41,866 nt of DNA, taken from Candidatus Rifleibacteriota bacterium (GTDB taxonomy: Bacteria > Riflebacteria > Ozemobacteria > Ozemobacterales > Ozemobacteraceae). The notes under the pieces are model-generated. The model was not told where the DNA came from, searched no databases, and saw only the letters and a list, made by a program, of their open reading frames with translations. Of this stretch, positions 27,103-34,367 are shown in pieces; position 1 is the stretch's first letter; every line of letters starts with the position of its first letter. The position numbers were made by a program, and so were the translations under genes. The DNA is taken from assembly GCA_029564115.1 (NCBI GenBank), contig JAKQQP010000115.1, forward strand, positions 1 through 41,866. Direction: 5' to 3'.

Positions 27103-27907
27103 CGGTCACTTCGTTGTCGAACGAACTGATGCTGCCGGTATCAGTTTCTGATTTTTTGGCGATAACTTCTATCACTTTCCAGGTTCGGCGCCGGTAGGCA
27201 AGCTCAGTCTCGCGGGCCAGCTGATGCAGCCCTCGTCTGGTCATTTCCATTTTTGGGAAAATCATCAACTTCTGCGAACTGATAAAACCAGGGTTTCGCA
27301 ACGGCAGGCCTTCTTTGGCCCACGCCAGAAAACCGGCGTTGTCGAGAAGCAACGAACCAGTAGCAATGCCCAGCCCGCCGAATTCCCTGAAGATGAAATT
27401 CGGAATCTTTTCGCCATTATTGAAACATTCAGGACAAGGAGCAAAACCGCTGAGATCACGCATTTCCTTGACCCAGACCTTTTCGCTGCCGGTAGCGCAC
27501 TCATGTGATGGGTCGTGGTAAGTGGTGCCGCCCGGCACGGTCCAGGCAATATTTTCAGCTGAGGGCCGGCCACCGGTAAGCAGCCCATCAACGAGCCCAA
27601 CAATCTCAGGAAGTTCGGCCCCTTCTTCAGGCGCAGCTTTCAATACCTCGCCACCCTGCGAAAACACCCCGGTCAGAACTCTTTCAGCCGGCGGCAGAAC
27701 CTGTTTTCTGCTACCTCTGACCGGAAAAATATAACCTTCGACCCCTTTGTCTATCTTTTTCAGCCTGCGAGCGCCACTGGCAACTTCAGGGCGATTTGTA
27801 ATCACCGAGCCGCCGCCTCTGAGAGATACGATCATCACCTGCGCAGCAATCTCAACGCTTTGCAACAGACAAGCGCAGACAAAGCCAAAATATAACAAGA
27901 GCCTCAT
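27089..27907 (-). CDS. Secreted protein with a Tyr-His/Cys-x2-Cys module
   Basis: A 272-residue protein with a signal peptide (about 1-22). Residues about 122-161 contain VPGGTTYHDPSHEC followed by GFAPCPEC: H131, C137, C158 and C161 form a likely metal-binding group. It recalls the short YHxxxC...GxxPCxxC modules found at the ends of some nucleases and Ada-like proteins. The module is placed in a secreted protein of otherwise unknown role, with a conserved-looking C-terminal half (GLGIATGSLLLDNAGFLAW). An AAGGG ribosome site lies 8 nt before the ATG, and the gene overlaps rarA at its 3' end. Function is unknown. Confidence 0.7.
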   Translation of the reverse strand: MRLLLYFGFVCACLLQSVEIAAQVMIVSLRGGGSVITNRPEVASGARRLKKIDKGVEGYIFPVRGSRKQVLPPAERVLTGVFSQGGEVLKAAPEEGAELPEIVGLVDGLLTGGRPSAENIAWTVPGGTTYHDPSHECATGSEKVWVKEMRDLSGFAPCPECFNNGEKIPNFIFREFGGLGIATGSLLLDNAGFLAWAKEGLPLRNPGFISSQKLMIFPKMEMTRRGLHQLARETELAYRRRTWKVIEVIAKKSETDTGSISSFDNEVTDDDE

Positions 27908-27948
27908 TCGCTATCCCTTCCATGAGAAACTGCAATCATTATATCATA

Positions 27949-27978
27949 AGTGGATAGTGGGTAGTGGGTAGTGGATAG
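27949..27978 (+). repeat. AGTGGRT heptamer tandem array
   Basis: Four 7-bp units in the order AGTGGAT, AGTGGGT, AGTGGGT, AGTGGAT are followed by AG. A related AGTGGTT array lies at 30385-30405. Confidence 0.75.
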
Positions 27979-28015
27979 AGAACAGGCCGAAACGTGCTTG
28001 AGTAGAGGGCAATAG

Positions 28016-28256
<241 letters not shown>

Positions 28257-28316
28257 TTATTATCCGAGTTTATCTTACTCGACTTTTGAACCATCTTAAG
28301 GTAAACTCTCTGACTT

Positions 28317-29609
28317 ATGAGCGAAGACAATACCCTGCCCACCAATCATGGTGTTAAACCAGCTTGCGGCGCCCACAAACTGTACACCGCCGGCCTTTAT
28401 CTTTTTGCATTTACCAGCAATTTCTCGATTTCAGCGGCGCAAATCAGCCTTGGCCTGGCCCTGATCGGCTTCATTCTGCTCTATCGCAGCGGCAAAATCA
28501 CGATCAAATCTTCCCCGCTCGATATGCCCTTCGCTTTTTTTGCCTTTACCGGGCTGCTCTCGGTCTTCAGAGCCGAAAATCTGGCACGGGCCATACCCGA
28601 AATGAAGACGTTTCTGCTGATTTTTTGTTTTTACCTGGCGTATTGGCATGACACGAGCGATGTTCAACAAAAAAATCTGCTGAAGCTCTACCTGTTTTCA
28701 GCGACCCTGGTGAGTATCATCAGCAATTTCCGGGCAATCTTTTTTGAACCGACCGGTTACAGAGCTACGGGTTTTTATTCTATGTCGATGACTTTTGGAG
28801 AATGCCAGACGTTGGCGATTCTCGTTACCGTGATGGTTTTCAGCCACGTCAGACAGGGAATCGGCAAACAGGCTTTTCTTGTGCTGGCTGCCGTTTCTTC
28901 GACCTTCTCGGTGCTATTTTCGATGGTACGCAGCGCCTATCTGGGCCTTTTCTTCGGCCTGGGCCTGCTGCTGATAAGATTCCCCAAAAGAACCGCCCTG
29001 ATTTTGCTGATAACAATGGCGGCGGCAACGCCGTTCGTATTGTCGAGAAGCGAACTGCAAGACAGGTTCACCGGCTTCAACCCGCAGCTGACAGTGGAAG
29101 CAGCCGGCAAAGAACTCGGCGACACCTTTACTTCCGATTCGCTGCGTGCTAACTATCATCGCATGACAACCTGGTGGCGCGGTTTTCAGATATTTGAAAA
29201 CCAGTATGTTTTCGGAACGGGCCTCAGCAATGTAAAGCTGTGGTATCAGAGACTGGCTTCTGAATTCGAGTTTGCCAACAATCTAATTTTCGGGCATCAA
29301 CACAATAATTTTATGCAGATTCTGGTAATGTCCGGCCTGTTAAGCCTTATAGCTTTTTTTCATTTTATTATTTCTACCCTGAAATTCACCTGGAATCAAA
29401 CCGCCCCGAACCAGCTGCATTTGAAAGCAAAGCTTCGCCGCGGCGCAGTCTCTATTTTCATTGCCTACCTGGCTTTTGGTTTCGGCGAATACAGCTGGGG
29501 CGACGAAGAAGTCTCGATGATGGCGCTGTTCTTAACCGGTATGATGGTTAACCGGCATCTCGGGCAGAATGAAGTTCAAGCTTCTGAAGAAGTGGCGACA
29601 GCTTCATAG
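28317..29609 (+). CDS. O-antigen ligase/polymerase-like membrane protein (Wzy_C family)
   Basis: A 430-residue protein with about ten hydrophobic helices and a large extracytoplasmic loop (about 250-330). The family motif HNNFMQILVMSGLLSLIAF near residue 325 is the usual conserved block after that loop. Family members join or polymerise surface polysaccharide (O-antigen ligase WaaL, polymerase Wzy), acting at the outer face of the inner membrane. No other polysaccharide genes are next to it, so the specific role is open. The ATG at 28317 has only a distant AAGG upstream. The last 34 nt overlap a convergent membrane-protein gene. Confidence 0.82.
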   Translation: MSEDNTLPTNHGVKPACGAHKLYTAGLYLFAFTSNFSISAAQISLGLALIGFILLYRSGKITIKSSPLDMPFAFFAFTGLLSVFRAENLARAIPEMKTFLLIFCFYLAYWHDTSDVQQKNLLKLYLFSATLVSIISNFRAIFFEPTGYRATGFYSMSMTFGECQTLAILVTVMVFSHVRQGIGKQAFLVLAAVSSTFSVLFSMVRSAYLGLFFGLGLLLIRFPKRTALILLITMAAATPFVLSRSELQDRFTGFNPQLTVEAAGKELGDTFTSDSLRANYHRMTTWWRGFQIFENQYVFGTGLSNVKLWYQRLASEFEFANNLIFGHQHNNFMQILVMSGLLSLIAFFHFIISTLKFTWNQTAPNQLHLKAKLRRGAVSIFIAYLAFGFGEYSWGDEEVSMMALFLTGMMVNRHLGQNEVQASEEVATAS

Positions 29610-30130
29610 AAAGCTGCCAGTGAAATCGGAACTCCGGTTAGAATCAAAGCCGTATTCTGCAAAACAACCCGATACAGTTCTGGGGAAAAATGCGGGTAAA
29701 GCTTTGCAAGCGCCGTCGCGACCGTCAGGGTAAAGACACCGGCACAGATGATCGCCTGCAAAAGGGTATTGCTGCGCAGACCGCCAACGAAAATGCGTGA
29801 CCGGTCAGGCATACCCGGCAAAGCGACAATACAGATCACAATCATCGGATACTGCCATGTGGAAAACCACGCGGTCGATGAACCGGCATTGGCAATGCCC
29901 CAGAAATAAGGAAGACAAACGAGTATTTCGTCTGGAACGAACGGCAGGACGCGCTGTCGTTGACGGCGCCAGACCAGCAATCCCAGAATGAACAACAGTT
30001 GCAGGACAACAGCAACAGGCCTGAAAGCGCTGCCGATTTCACCAGCCGACCAGACGGCAAACACCACAACATAAGCTGACGACAGCCATTTCGCAATACG
30101 ATCGGCATTGTTATACAATCGGCAAAGCAT
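29576..30130 (-). CDS. Hypothetical membrane protein
   Basis: A 184-residue protein with four or five hydrophobic helices (VVLQLLFILGLLVW; MIVICIVALPGM; LLQAIICAGVFTLTVATAL; TALILTGVPISLAAFYEA). I recognise no family. An AGGGG ribosome site 6 nt before the ATG supports it as real. It overlaps the convergent O-antigen ligase-like gene by 34 nt and is probably transcribed alone. Confidence 0.6.
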   Translation of the reverse strand: MLCRLYNNADRIAKWLSSAYVVVFAVWSAGEIGSAFRPVAVVLQLLFILGLLVWRRQRQRVLPFVPDEILVCLPYFWGIANAGSSTAWFSTWQYPMIVICIVALPGMPDRSRIFVGGLRSNTLLQAIICAGVFTLTVATALAKLYPHFSPELYRVVLQNTALILTGVPISLAAFYEAVATSSEA

Positions 30131-30384
30131 CTATACCCCTGATTTTTTTAAGCATTTCGCAAAAACTGCGTCAATTTTAACGTTCAGAACAAGCTCTGTT
30201 ACTATACGAGAGCAGCTGTCAGATTCATTCTCTTAAGTTTTGGTCTTCAGACTGCGCAATTTCGAATAAGCTCTCGTATACAGCGGCAAAAAACTGTCAT
30301 CAAGTCTGCCGCCCCGAACTTTTCAATCTGCAAACGCAGCAATATACTGCCACAATCAACCTCACAAAAGCAAACTTTATTGAT

Positions 30385-30405
30385 AGTGGTTAGTGGTTAG
30401 TGGTT
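30385..30405 (+). repeat. AGTGGTT heptamer tandem array
   Basis: Three exact 7-bp units AGTGGTT are followed by ATT, related to the AGTGGRT array at 27949-27978. Confidence 0.75.
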
Positions 30406-30447
30406 ATTCAATAATGTTTTTGACGATCATAATCAGGATTTTTGATG

Positions 30448-30456
30448 TGTTATACT
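30448..30456 (+). promoter_or_regulatory. Possible extended -10 promoter for the DUF885-HIT genes
   Basis: TGT followed by TATACT (30451-30456) matches an extended -10 element about 33 nt before the ATG. No good -35 is visible. Confidence 0.4.
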
Positions 30457-30488
30457 TATGCAGATATTTTTAAACTGGAGGGGTGAAT

Positions 30489-32162
30489 ATGCTGCACCAG
30501 GCAGTTTATCAGCACCAGGGGTTTGCAAAGCTCGCACAGCATTATTATGCGCAGCTCATCAGCCGAAACCCGATAATGGCAACATGGCTGGGTGAACACA
30601 ACTTCGACGGTCTGCTTCCCGAGATTGGCGCCGATGCGGTTGAACGCAACATCGCCTTTATGCGTGAACTACGCAATGCCTTCAGCTCCCTGCCGGAAAA
30701 CGACCTCAGCCTCGATGAGCGAATCGACCGCCAGGGCATCATTCATTTTGCCGACCAGCAGCTTTTTAACGATGAAGACTTGCAGCAATGGCGCGGCGGT
30801 CGTGACCTGGCACTCAATATCGGTGATGCCATATTTCTGCTTTTTATCAGAGATTTTGCCCCGTTTTCTGAGCGCGTCAAGTCGATGATCAGCCGACTAA
30901 AAGCCGTGCCGATGTTTCTGATGAGTGGCAAAACGCTGTTTCAGCAAGTGTCGATCGAGCGTGGCGAAATGTTTCTTGAATCGGCCGCCAACCTGCCGAT
31001 TTTTTTAACTACAATAGAAAACAGCATCAAAGGCTATGTCACCCCTGATCTGCACCGCGAATTTTCGCGAGCGGCCGCTGATGCCTGCGAAGCATTGAAA
31101 CAGTTCACCAGCTGGCTGCGACACGCGATTCTGCCCAAAGCGACAGCCGACTGGACTATCGGTCACGGAGCGTTTCAGGCATTGCTGGCTACGCGAAAGA
31201 GCGGTCTTAATCAAACCGAGCTCACAGAACTTGGGCAAAGAAACCTGCAGGAAGCCGCGAGCCAGCTGGAAGCCCTCAGTTGCGCAATTCTCGGCGAGAG
31301 CACCGGGGTCGCCGCCGGCGCCCGCAATGAAGCCTGCAAGCGTGTCAGACGCCATGCCCCGACAAATTTCGACCAGGTACTCAAAGTTTACCGCGAAGCG
31401 GTTGTTCGCACCAGAGCTTTCATATCTTACAGCGAATTTGCGACGCTGCCGGGCAACGAAGATCTTGAAATCATCGAAACTCCTGATTACATGAAACACA
31501 TAATCCCGACTACCGCTTATTTTGGCCCAGAACGCCGCTCTGAAAATCAAAAAGGCTTCTATCTGTTAACCCGCAGTGAAACAGATATCGGAGTCGCCCA
31601 CAATTACGCTGAAATAGCCAACTCCGTAATTTTACGCGGTTACCCGGGCTATCACCTGCACCTTTCTGCCCAGAACCGGCACCCGGGGCTTTTGCGGGCC
31701 TTTATCGACAACCTTGAAATGATCGAAGGCTGGGCCGCCTACTGTCAGGATGAAATTCGCGAAAAAGGCTTCGAAACTGCCAGTGAAAGCCTTTTCGCTC
31801 AGGCCGACGAGAAACTGCGCAGTGCCGCCCTGATGCTTTGCGAAATCAACCTGCAGACCCGCGCCTGGGCCAAAGAAGACGCAACAAAATTTCTCGTCGA
31901 TCAAACCAGAGTCGAAAAATCAACGGCACAATCAGACATAAAACGTTTGATCCAGGCTCCAACCCGCCAGCTGAACCGCCTGCCGGGCCAATACCTTTTA
32001 CAGACCTTAAAAAACGACCTGCAGCGCAGATTCGCCAATGATTTTACTGACAGATTCTTTCACGACCTGATACTATATGAGGGCGGCATTCCTGCCCACC
32101 TTGCCCGGGCTTATTTTCCCGAACTCATGCAGCACAACTTAAAATCCAAACACAGAGCCTGA
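30489..32162 (+). CDS. DUF885 family protein
   Basis: A 557-residue protein of the DUF885 family, a group of helical, metallopeptidase-like proteins. The EGWAAYC block (near residue 415) is conserved, but the place where family members usually carry HExxPGHH reads ILRGYPGYHLH here, so the predicted metal site looks changed. There is no signal peptide, so it should be cytoplasmic. The ATG at 30489 is chosen over the GTG at 30483 because GGAGG lies 6 nt upstream and would overlap the GTG. The HIT gene follows after 2 nt and is co-transcribed. Confidence 0.8.
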   Translation: MLHQAVYQHQGFAKLAQHYYAQLISRNPIMATWLGEHNFDGLLPEIGADAVERNIAFMRELRNAFSSLPENDLSLDERIDRQGIIHFADQQLFNDEDLQQWRGGRDLALNIGDAIFLLFIRDFAPFSERVKSMISRLKAVPMFLMSGKTLFQQVSIERGEMFLESAANLPIFLTTIENSIKGYVTPDLHREFSRAAADACEALKQFTSWLRHAILPKATADWTIGHGAFQALLATRKSGLNQTELTELGQRNLQEAASQLEALSCAILGESTGVAAGARNEACKRVRRHAPTNFDQVLKVYREAVVRTRAFISYSEFATLPGNEDLEIIETPDYMKHIIPTTAYFGPERRSENQKGFYLLTRSETDIGVAHNYAEIANSVILRGYPGYHLHLSAQNRHPGLLRAFIDNLEMIEGWAAYCQDEIREKGFETASESLFAQADEKLRSAALMLCEINLQTRAWAKEDATKFLVDQTRVEKSTAQSDIKRLIQAPTRQLNRLPGQYLLQTLKNDLQRRFANDFTDRFFHDLILYEGGIPAHLARAYFPELMQHNLKSKHRA

Positions 32163-32164
32163 AA

Positions 32165-32665
32165 ATGACCTTCAAACAACAACTGTTCATACCCAACAAA
32201 CGCGATTATATTCTCGGCCTCAAACGCCCCACGGTCGACTGCATCATCTGCGCGATAATCAACGAAGAACCCGACGTTGCCAACCTGACCATCTGGAAAA
32301 ACGATACAGTAGCGGTCTGCGCCAACCTTTACCCCTACAATGCCGGGCACCTGCTGATTTTTCCGACCAGACACATCAGCGACCACCGCCAGCTCAACGA
32401 CACAGAGCGCAGGCAAATGTCGACACTTCTCGACGCTTCCCTCGACCGGCTCGAAAAGGTCTACAGCCCGCTCGGTTTCAATGTCGGCTACAACATCGGC
32501 GAAGCTTCAGGCGCCAGCATCGAGCACCTGCACCAGCATGTGGTGCCGCGCTACCACCGCGAACTCGGGTTTGTCGACATCACCGCCGGCGCCAAAATCA
32601 TCATCGAAGACCCGCAGGTTACACTCGAAAAGCTGAAAACCGCCTTCACCGACTGCAAAATTTGA
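32165..32665 (+). CDS. HIT-family nucleotide hydrolase/phosphorylase
   Basis: A 166-residue histidine-triad protein. The active-site HLHQH is at 121-125 (EHLHQHVVPR), and the nucleotide-binding strand NLYPYNAGHLLIFPTRH is at about 54-70. C26 and C29 (CIICAI) may bind zinc, as in many bacterial Ap4A-type HIT proteins. Such proteins cleave dinucleoside polyphosphates or aminoacyl/AMP adducts; the exact substrate is not clear. Its 2-nt distance from the DUF885 gene indicates a shared transcript. The stop codon overlaps a TTGACA hexamer that may start the RNA described next. Confidence 0.92.
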   Translation: MTFKQQLFIPNKRDYILGLKRPTVDCIICAIINEEPDVANLTIWKNDTVAVCANLYPYNAGHLLIFPTRHISDHRQLNDTERRQMSTLLDASLDRLEKVYSPLGFNVGYNIGEASGASIEHLHQHVVPRYHRELGFVDITAGAKIIIEDPQVTLEKLKTAFTDCKI

Positions 32666-32693
32666 CAAGCAAAATCTTATAACTTAAACATAT

Positions 32694-32812
32694 CTCGGTG
32701 AGCAGGTAACACTGATTTTCAAACTGCGAGGCGAGAAGACCAACCCGGCTGATAGGCCGAAGCTGCGAGTTAGTAAAAGACACCTGATGAGTTTTTGATT
32801 GCTCACCGAAAA
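32694..32812 (+). ncRNA. Candidate structured RNA in the HIT downstream gap
   Basis: A perfect 10-bp closing stem pairs TCGGTGAGCA (32695-32704) with TGCTCACCGA (32800-32809). Inside it, GGT/ACC extends the helix, ACTGAT (32711-32716) pairs with GTTAGT (32769-32774), and CGGC/GCCG (32746-32759) forms a hairpin. CTGCGAG occurs twice (32724, 32763). A consensus TTGACA (32662-32667) lies upstream, though its -10 is poor, and a weak terminator follows at 32816-32846. This could be an independent small RNA (for example 6S-like in overall shape) or a 3' UTR element of the HIT transcript. I match it to no known family. Confidence 0.45.
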
Positions 32813-32815
32813 TAG

Positions 32816-32846
32816 CTGCAAAATTTGAAGTTGTGCAGATTTTATT
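32816..32846 (+). terminator. Weak intrinsic terminator after the candidate RNA
   Basis: CTGCAAAA (32816-32823) pairs with TTGTGCAG (32831-32838) with one mismatch around a 7-nt loop, then ATTTTATT. Confidence 0.45.
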
Positions 32847-32856
32847 GGCGGTGTTG

Positions 32857-32865
32857 TGTTATAAT
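32857..32865 (+). promoter_or_regulatory. Extended -10 promoter of the 32898-40578 gene run
   Basis: TGT followed by a perfect TATAAT (32860-32865) lies 32 nt before the ATG of the secreted-protein gene. The -35 region shows no match, as is common for extended -10 promoters. Confidence 0.6.
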
Positions 32866-32897
32866 TTTTTCGAATTTTTCACGAGGAGCTACAGACA

Positions 32898-33548
32898 ATG
32901 AGAAAAAGAGGAATCGGATTATTACTGGCAGCATCTGCCGTTTCAGCCGCGTGCGTTTACGCCTCACCCGAAGGCGACCTCAAATATATGGGCTATTCGA
33001 ACGAAATGGTCAACGAAGTTCTGACTTCGATCGGCTGCGAACCGGCCAGTGCCAGAAGCACCGGTTCCGAACTCGAAGAAGCCGATTCAAACCTGCAGCA
33101 GCTCACCGAACTGGGTGTTACCCGTTCGCTTACCCCGAACCTGGAAGACCGTTCCGGCACGATTCGTGACGAAGTGCTCACCTACTGGGATAGAATGAAC
33201 CCCAGCACTGAAAATATTCAGCCCATCGACCCCGAAACCAGGGCGTTGATCGAAGCCGGCATTCGCCAGAGTCTCGAAGCCGCCGGTTACAGCATCGTGC
33301 AACTCAGTCTGCTCGACTTGCCTGAAGGCAGCCAGCAGAACACTCTGCGTGCCGTAGTAAGAGCGACAAGACCACTCAAAACCCGCAATGCCTACAAAGA
33401 AATCCAGGCCAGTCTTGCCGAGATCAAACAGATCTGCACTGAAGCCGCCACTGTCGATGGCGTCAACTACCTCTCTGAAATGACCACTTTCGTGGCCGAA
33501 AACCCCAGAAACAACTATTATTACGAAAAAACCATCCTGAGACCCTGA
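32898..33548 (+). CDS. Secreted protein of unknown function
   Basis: A 216-residue protein with a signal peptide (about 1-22, GIGLLLAASAVSAACVYA). The cysteine at the end of the hydrophobic run is not in a good lipobox, so signal peptidase I cleavage after VYA is more likely. The mature part is acidic and helical, with no family I recognise. A GAGGAG ribosome site lies 8 nt before the ATG. It is the first gene after the extended -10 promoter and leads a run of seven close-packed plus-strand genes. Confidence 0.75.
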   Translation: MRKRGIGLLLAASAVSAACVYASPEGDLKYMGYSNEMVNEVLTSIGCEPASARSTGSELEEADSNLQQLTELGVTRSLTPNLEDRSGTIRDEVLTYWDRMNPSTENIQPIDPETRALIEAGIRQSLEAAGYSIVQLSLLDLPEGSQQNTLRAVVRATRPLKTRNAYKEIQASLAEIKQICTEAATVDGVNYLSEMTTFVAENPRNNYYYEKTILRP

Positions 33549-33567
33549 CCCTGAAAGCCCACATCTC

Positions 33568-33966
33568 ATGAGCATACTCGCTTCGCCGCGCCAGACAACC
33601 AGATTGCTTGTCTACGCGATGATCTGCACACTGGTCATCGCGTTTGGAGCAATCGGGTCTGTTCTCGCCGCAAACGTCGCGGAACAGTATTCGCTGATGG
33701 GGCTTTTTCTGGGTTCGGCGCTTGGGGCCTTCATCGCTGTTTACGAGTCAACCGTCATCGGCTCGATGGCCGGCATGCTGATTGGCCTGCTCGTCGGACC
33801 GATGATTTTTTATTTCATCGACTTCGAAACCGCTTATCTGACCACTTTTGTCCTGGCACTGCTTGGTGCCGTCATGGGCGAGCCCATGGCCGCGTTCTGG
33901 CGCGAAGCCGACGGCACTGAAACCGGTGATGAAGAGGAGACCGAAAGCCCGGAGAGCCATAAATGA
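33568..33966 (+). CDS. Small glycine-rich membrane protein
   Basis: A 132-residue protein with about four hydrophobic helices rich in Gly/Ala (LGSALGAFIAVY, GSMAGMLIGLLVGPMIF, LALLGAVMGEPM) and an acidic C-terminal tail. The glycine-zipper pattern suggests helix packing in the membrane. I recognise no family. It overlaps the next gene by 4 nt (ATGA) and starts 19 nt after the secreted-protein gene. Confidence 0.72.
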   Translation: MSILASPRQTTRLLVYAMICTLVIAFGAIGSVLAANVAEQYSLMGLFLGSALGAFIAVYESTVIGSMAGMLIGLLVGPMIFYFIDFETAYLTTFVLALLGAVMGEPMAAFWREADGTETGDEEETESPESHK

Positions 33967-34364
33967 GCGTTATCAGACTGATTATGGTCGAAAATGACCA
34001 GGCTTTTTCGGGGCGCATACCTTCTTCCGCCATTTCAGCCGTTCTCTGGGCTATTGCCGCCGGCGCCAGCGATACCGACAGTTTTTGGCAAACCGTGGCC
34101 CAAATGGACCCGTCACTGCACGAGCATTTCTCGACCAATCAGGATGACTCGCCACTGCTCGAAGGTTATGACGACGGGCTGCTGGTCATCAGTTGGGCAC
34201 ACCAGTGCATCGAGTCGTTTCAGGCTTATCAGCCGATCAGATACAGCGGCACGGTCACCCGTCACAACGGCACGTTTCTCGAAGAAGATTCTGAACCGGT
34301 CGAATTTACTATCGACTCAAACTGGAACATGGTCGATCATCATTTTGAAGAGAGCAGGCATTGA
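33963..34364 (+). CDS. Hypothetical soluble protein
   Basis: A 133-residue acidic protein without signal peptide or membrane segment. The sequence has no motif I recognise (GYDDGLLVISWAHQCIESFQAY is a distinctive stretch). It overlaps the preceding membrane-protein gene by 4 nt and ends 3 nt before the zinc-ribbon TPR gene, so translation is coupled on both sides. That placement suggests a shared process with these neighbours. Confidence 0.7.
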   Translation: MSVIRLIMVENDQAFSGRIPSSAISAVLWAIAAGASDTDSFWQTVAQMDPSLHEHFSTNQDDSPLLEGYDDGLLVISWAHQCIESFQAYQPIRYSGTVTRHNGTFLEEDSEPVEFTIDSNWNMVDHHFEESRH

Positions 34365-34367
34365 GCA

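Larger units (their letters stand above)
30131..30488 (+). other. Intergenic region between divergent genes
   Basis: The 358 nt between the membrane-protein gene and the DUF885 gene hold an AGTGGTT heptamer array and a candidate extended -10 promoter near the right end. A GCTCTCGTATAC stretch at about 30271-30282 is nearly complementary to TACTATACGAGAGC at about 30201-30214, giving a possible long-range stem. I see no gene. Confidence 0.55.
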
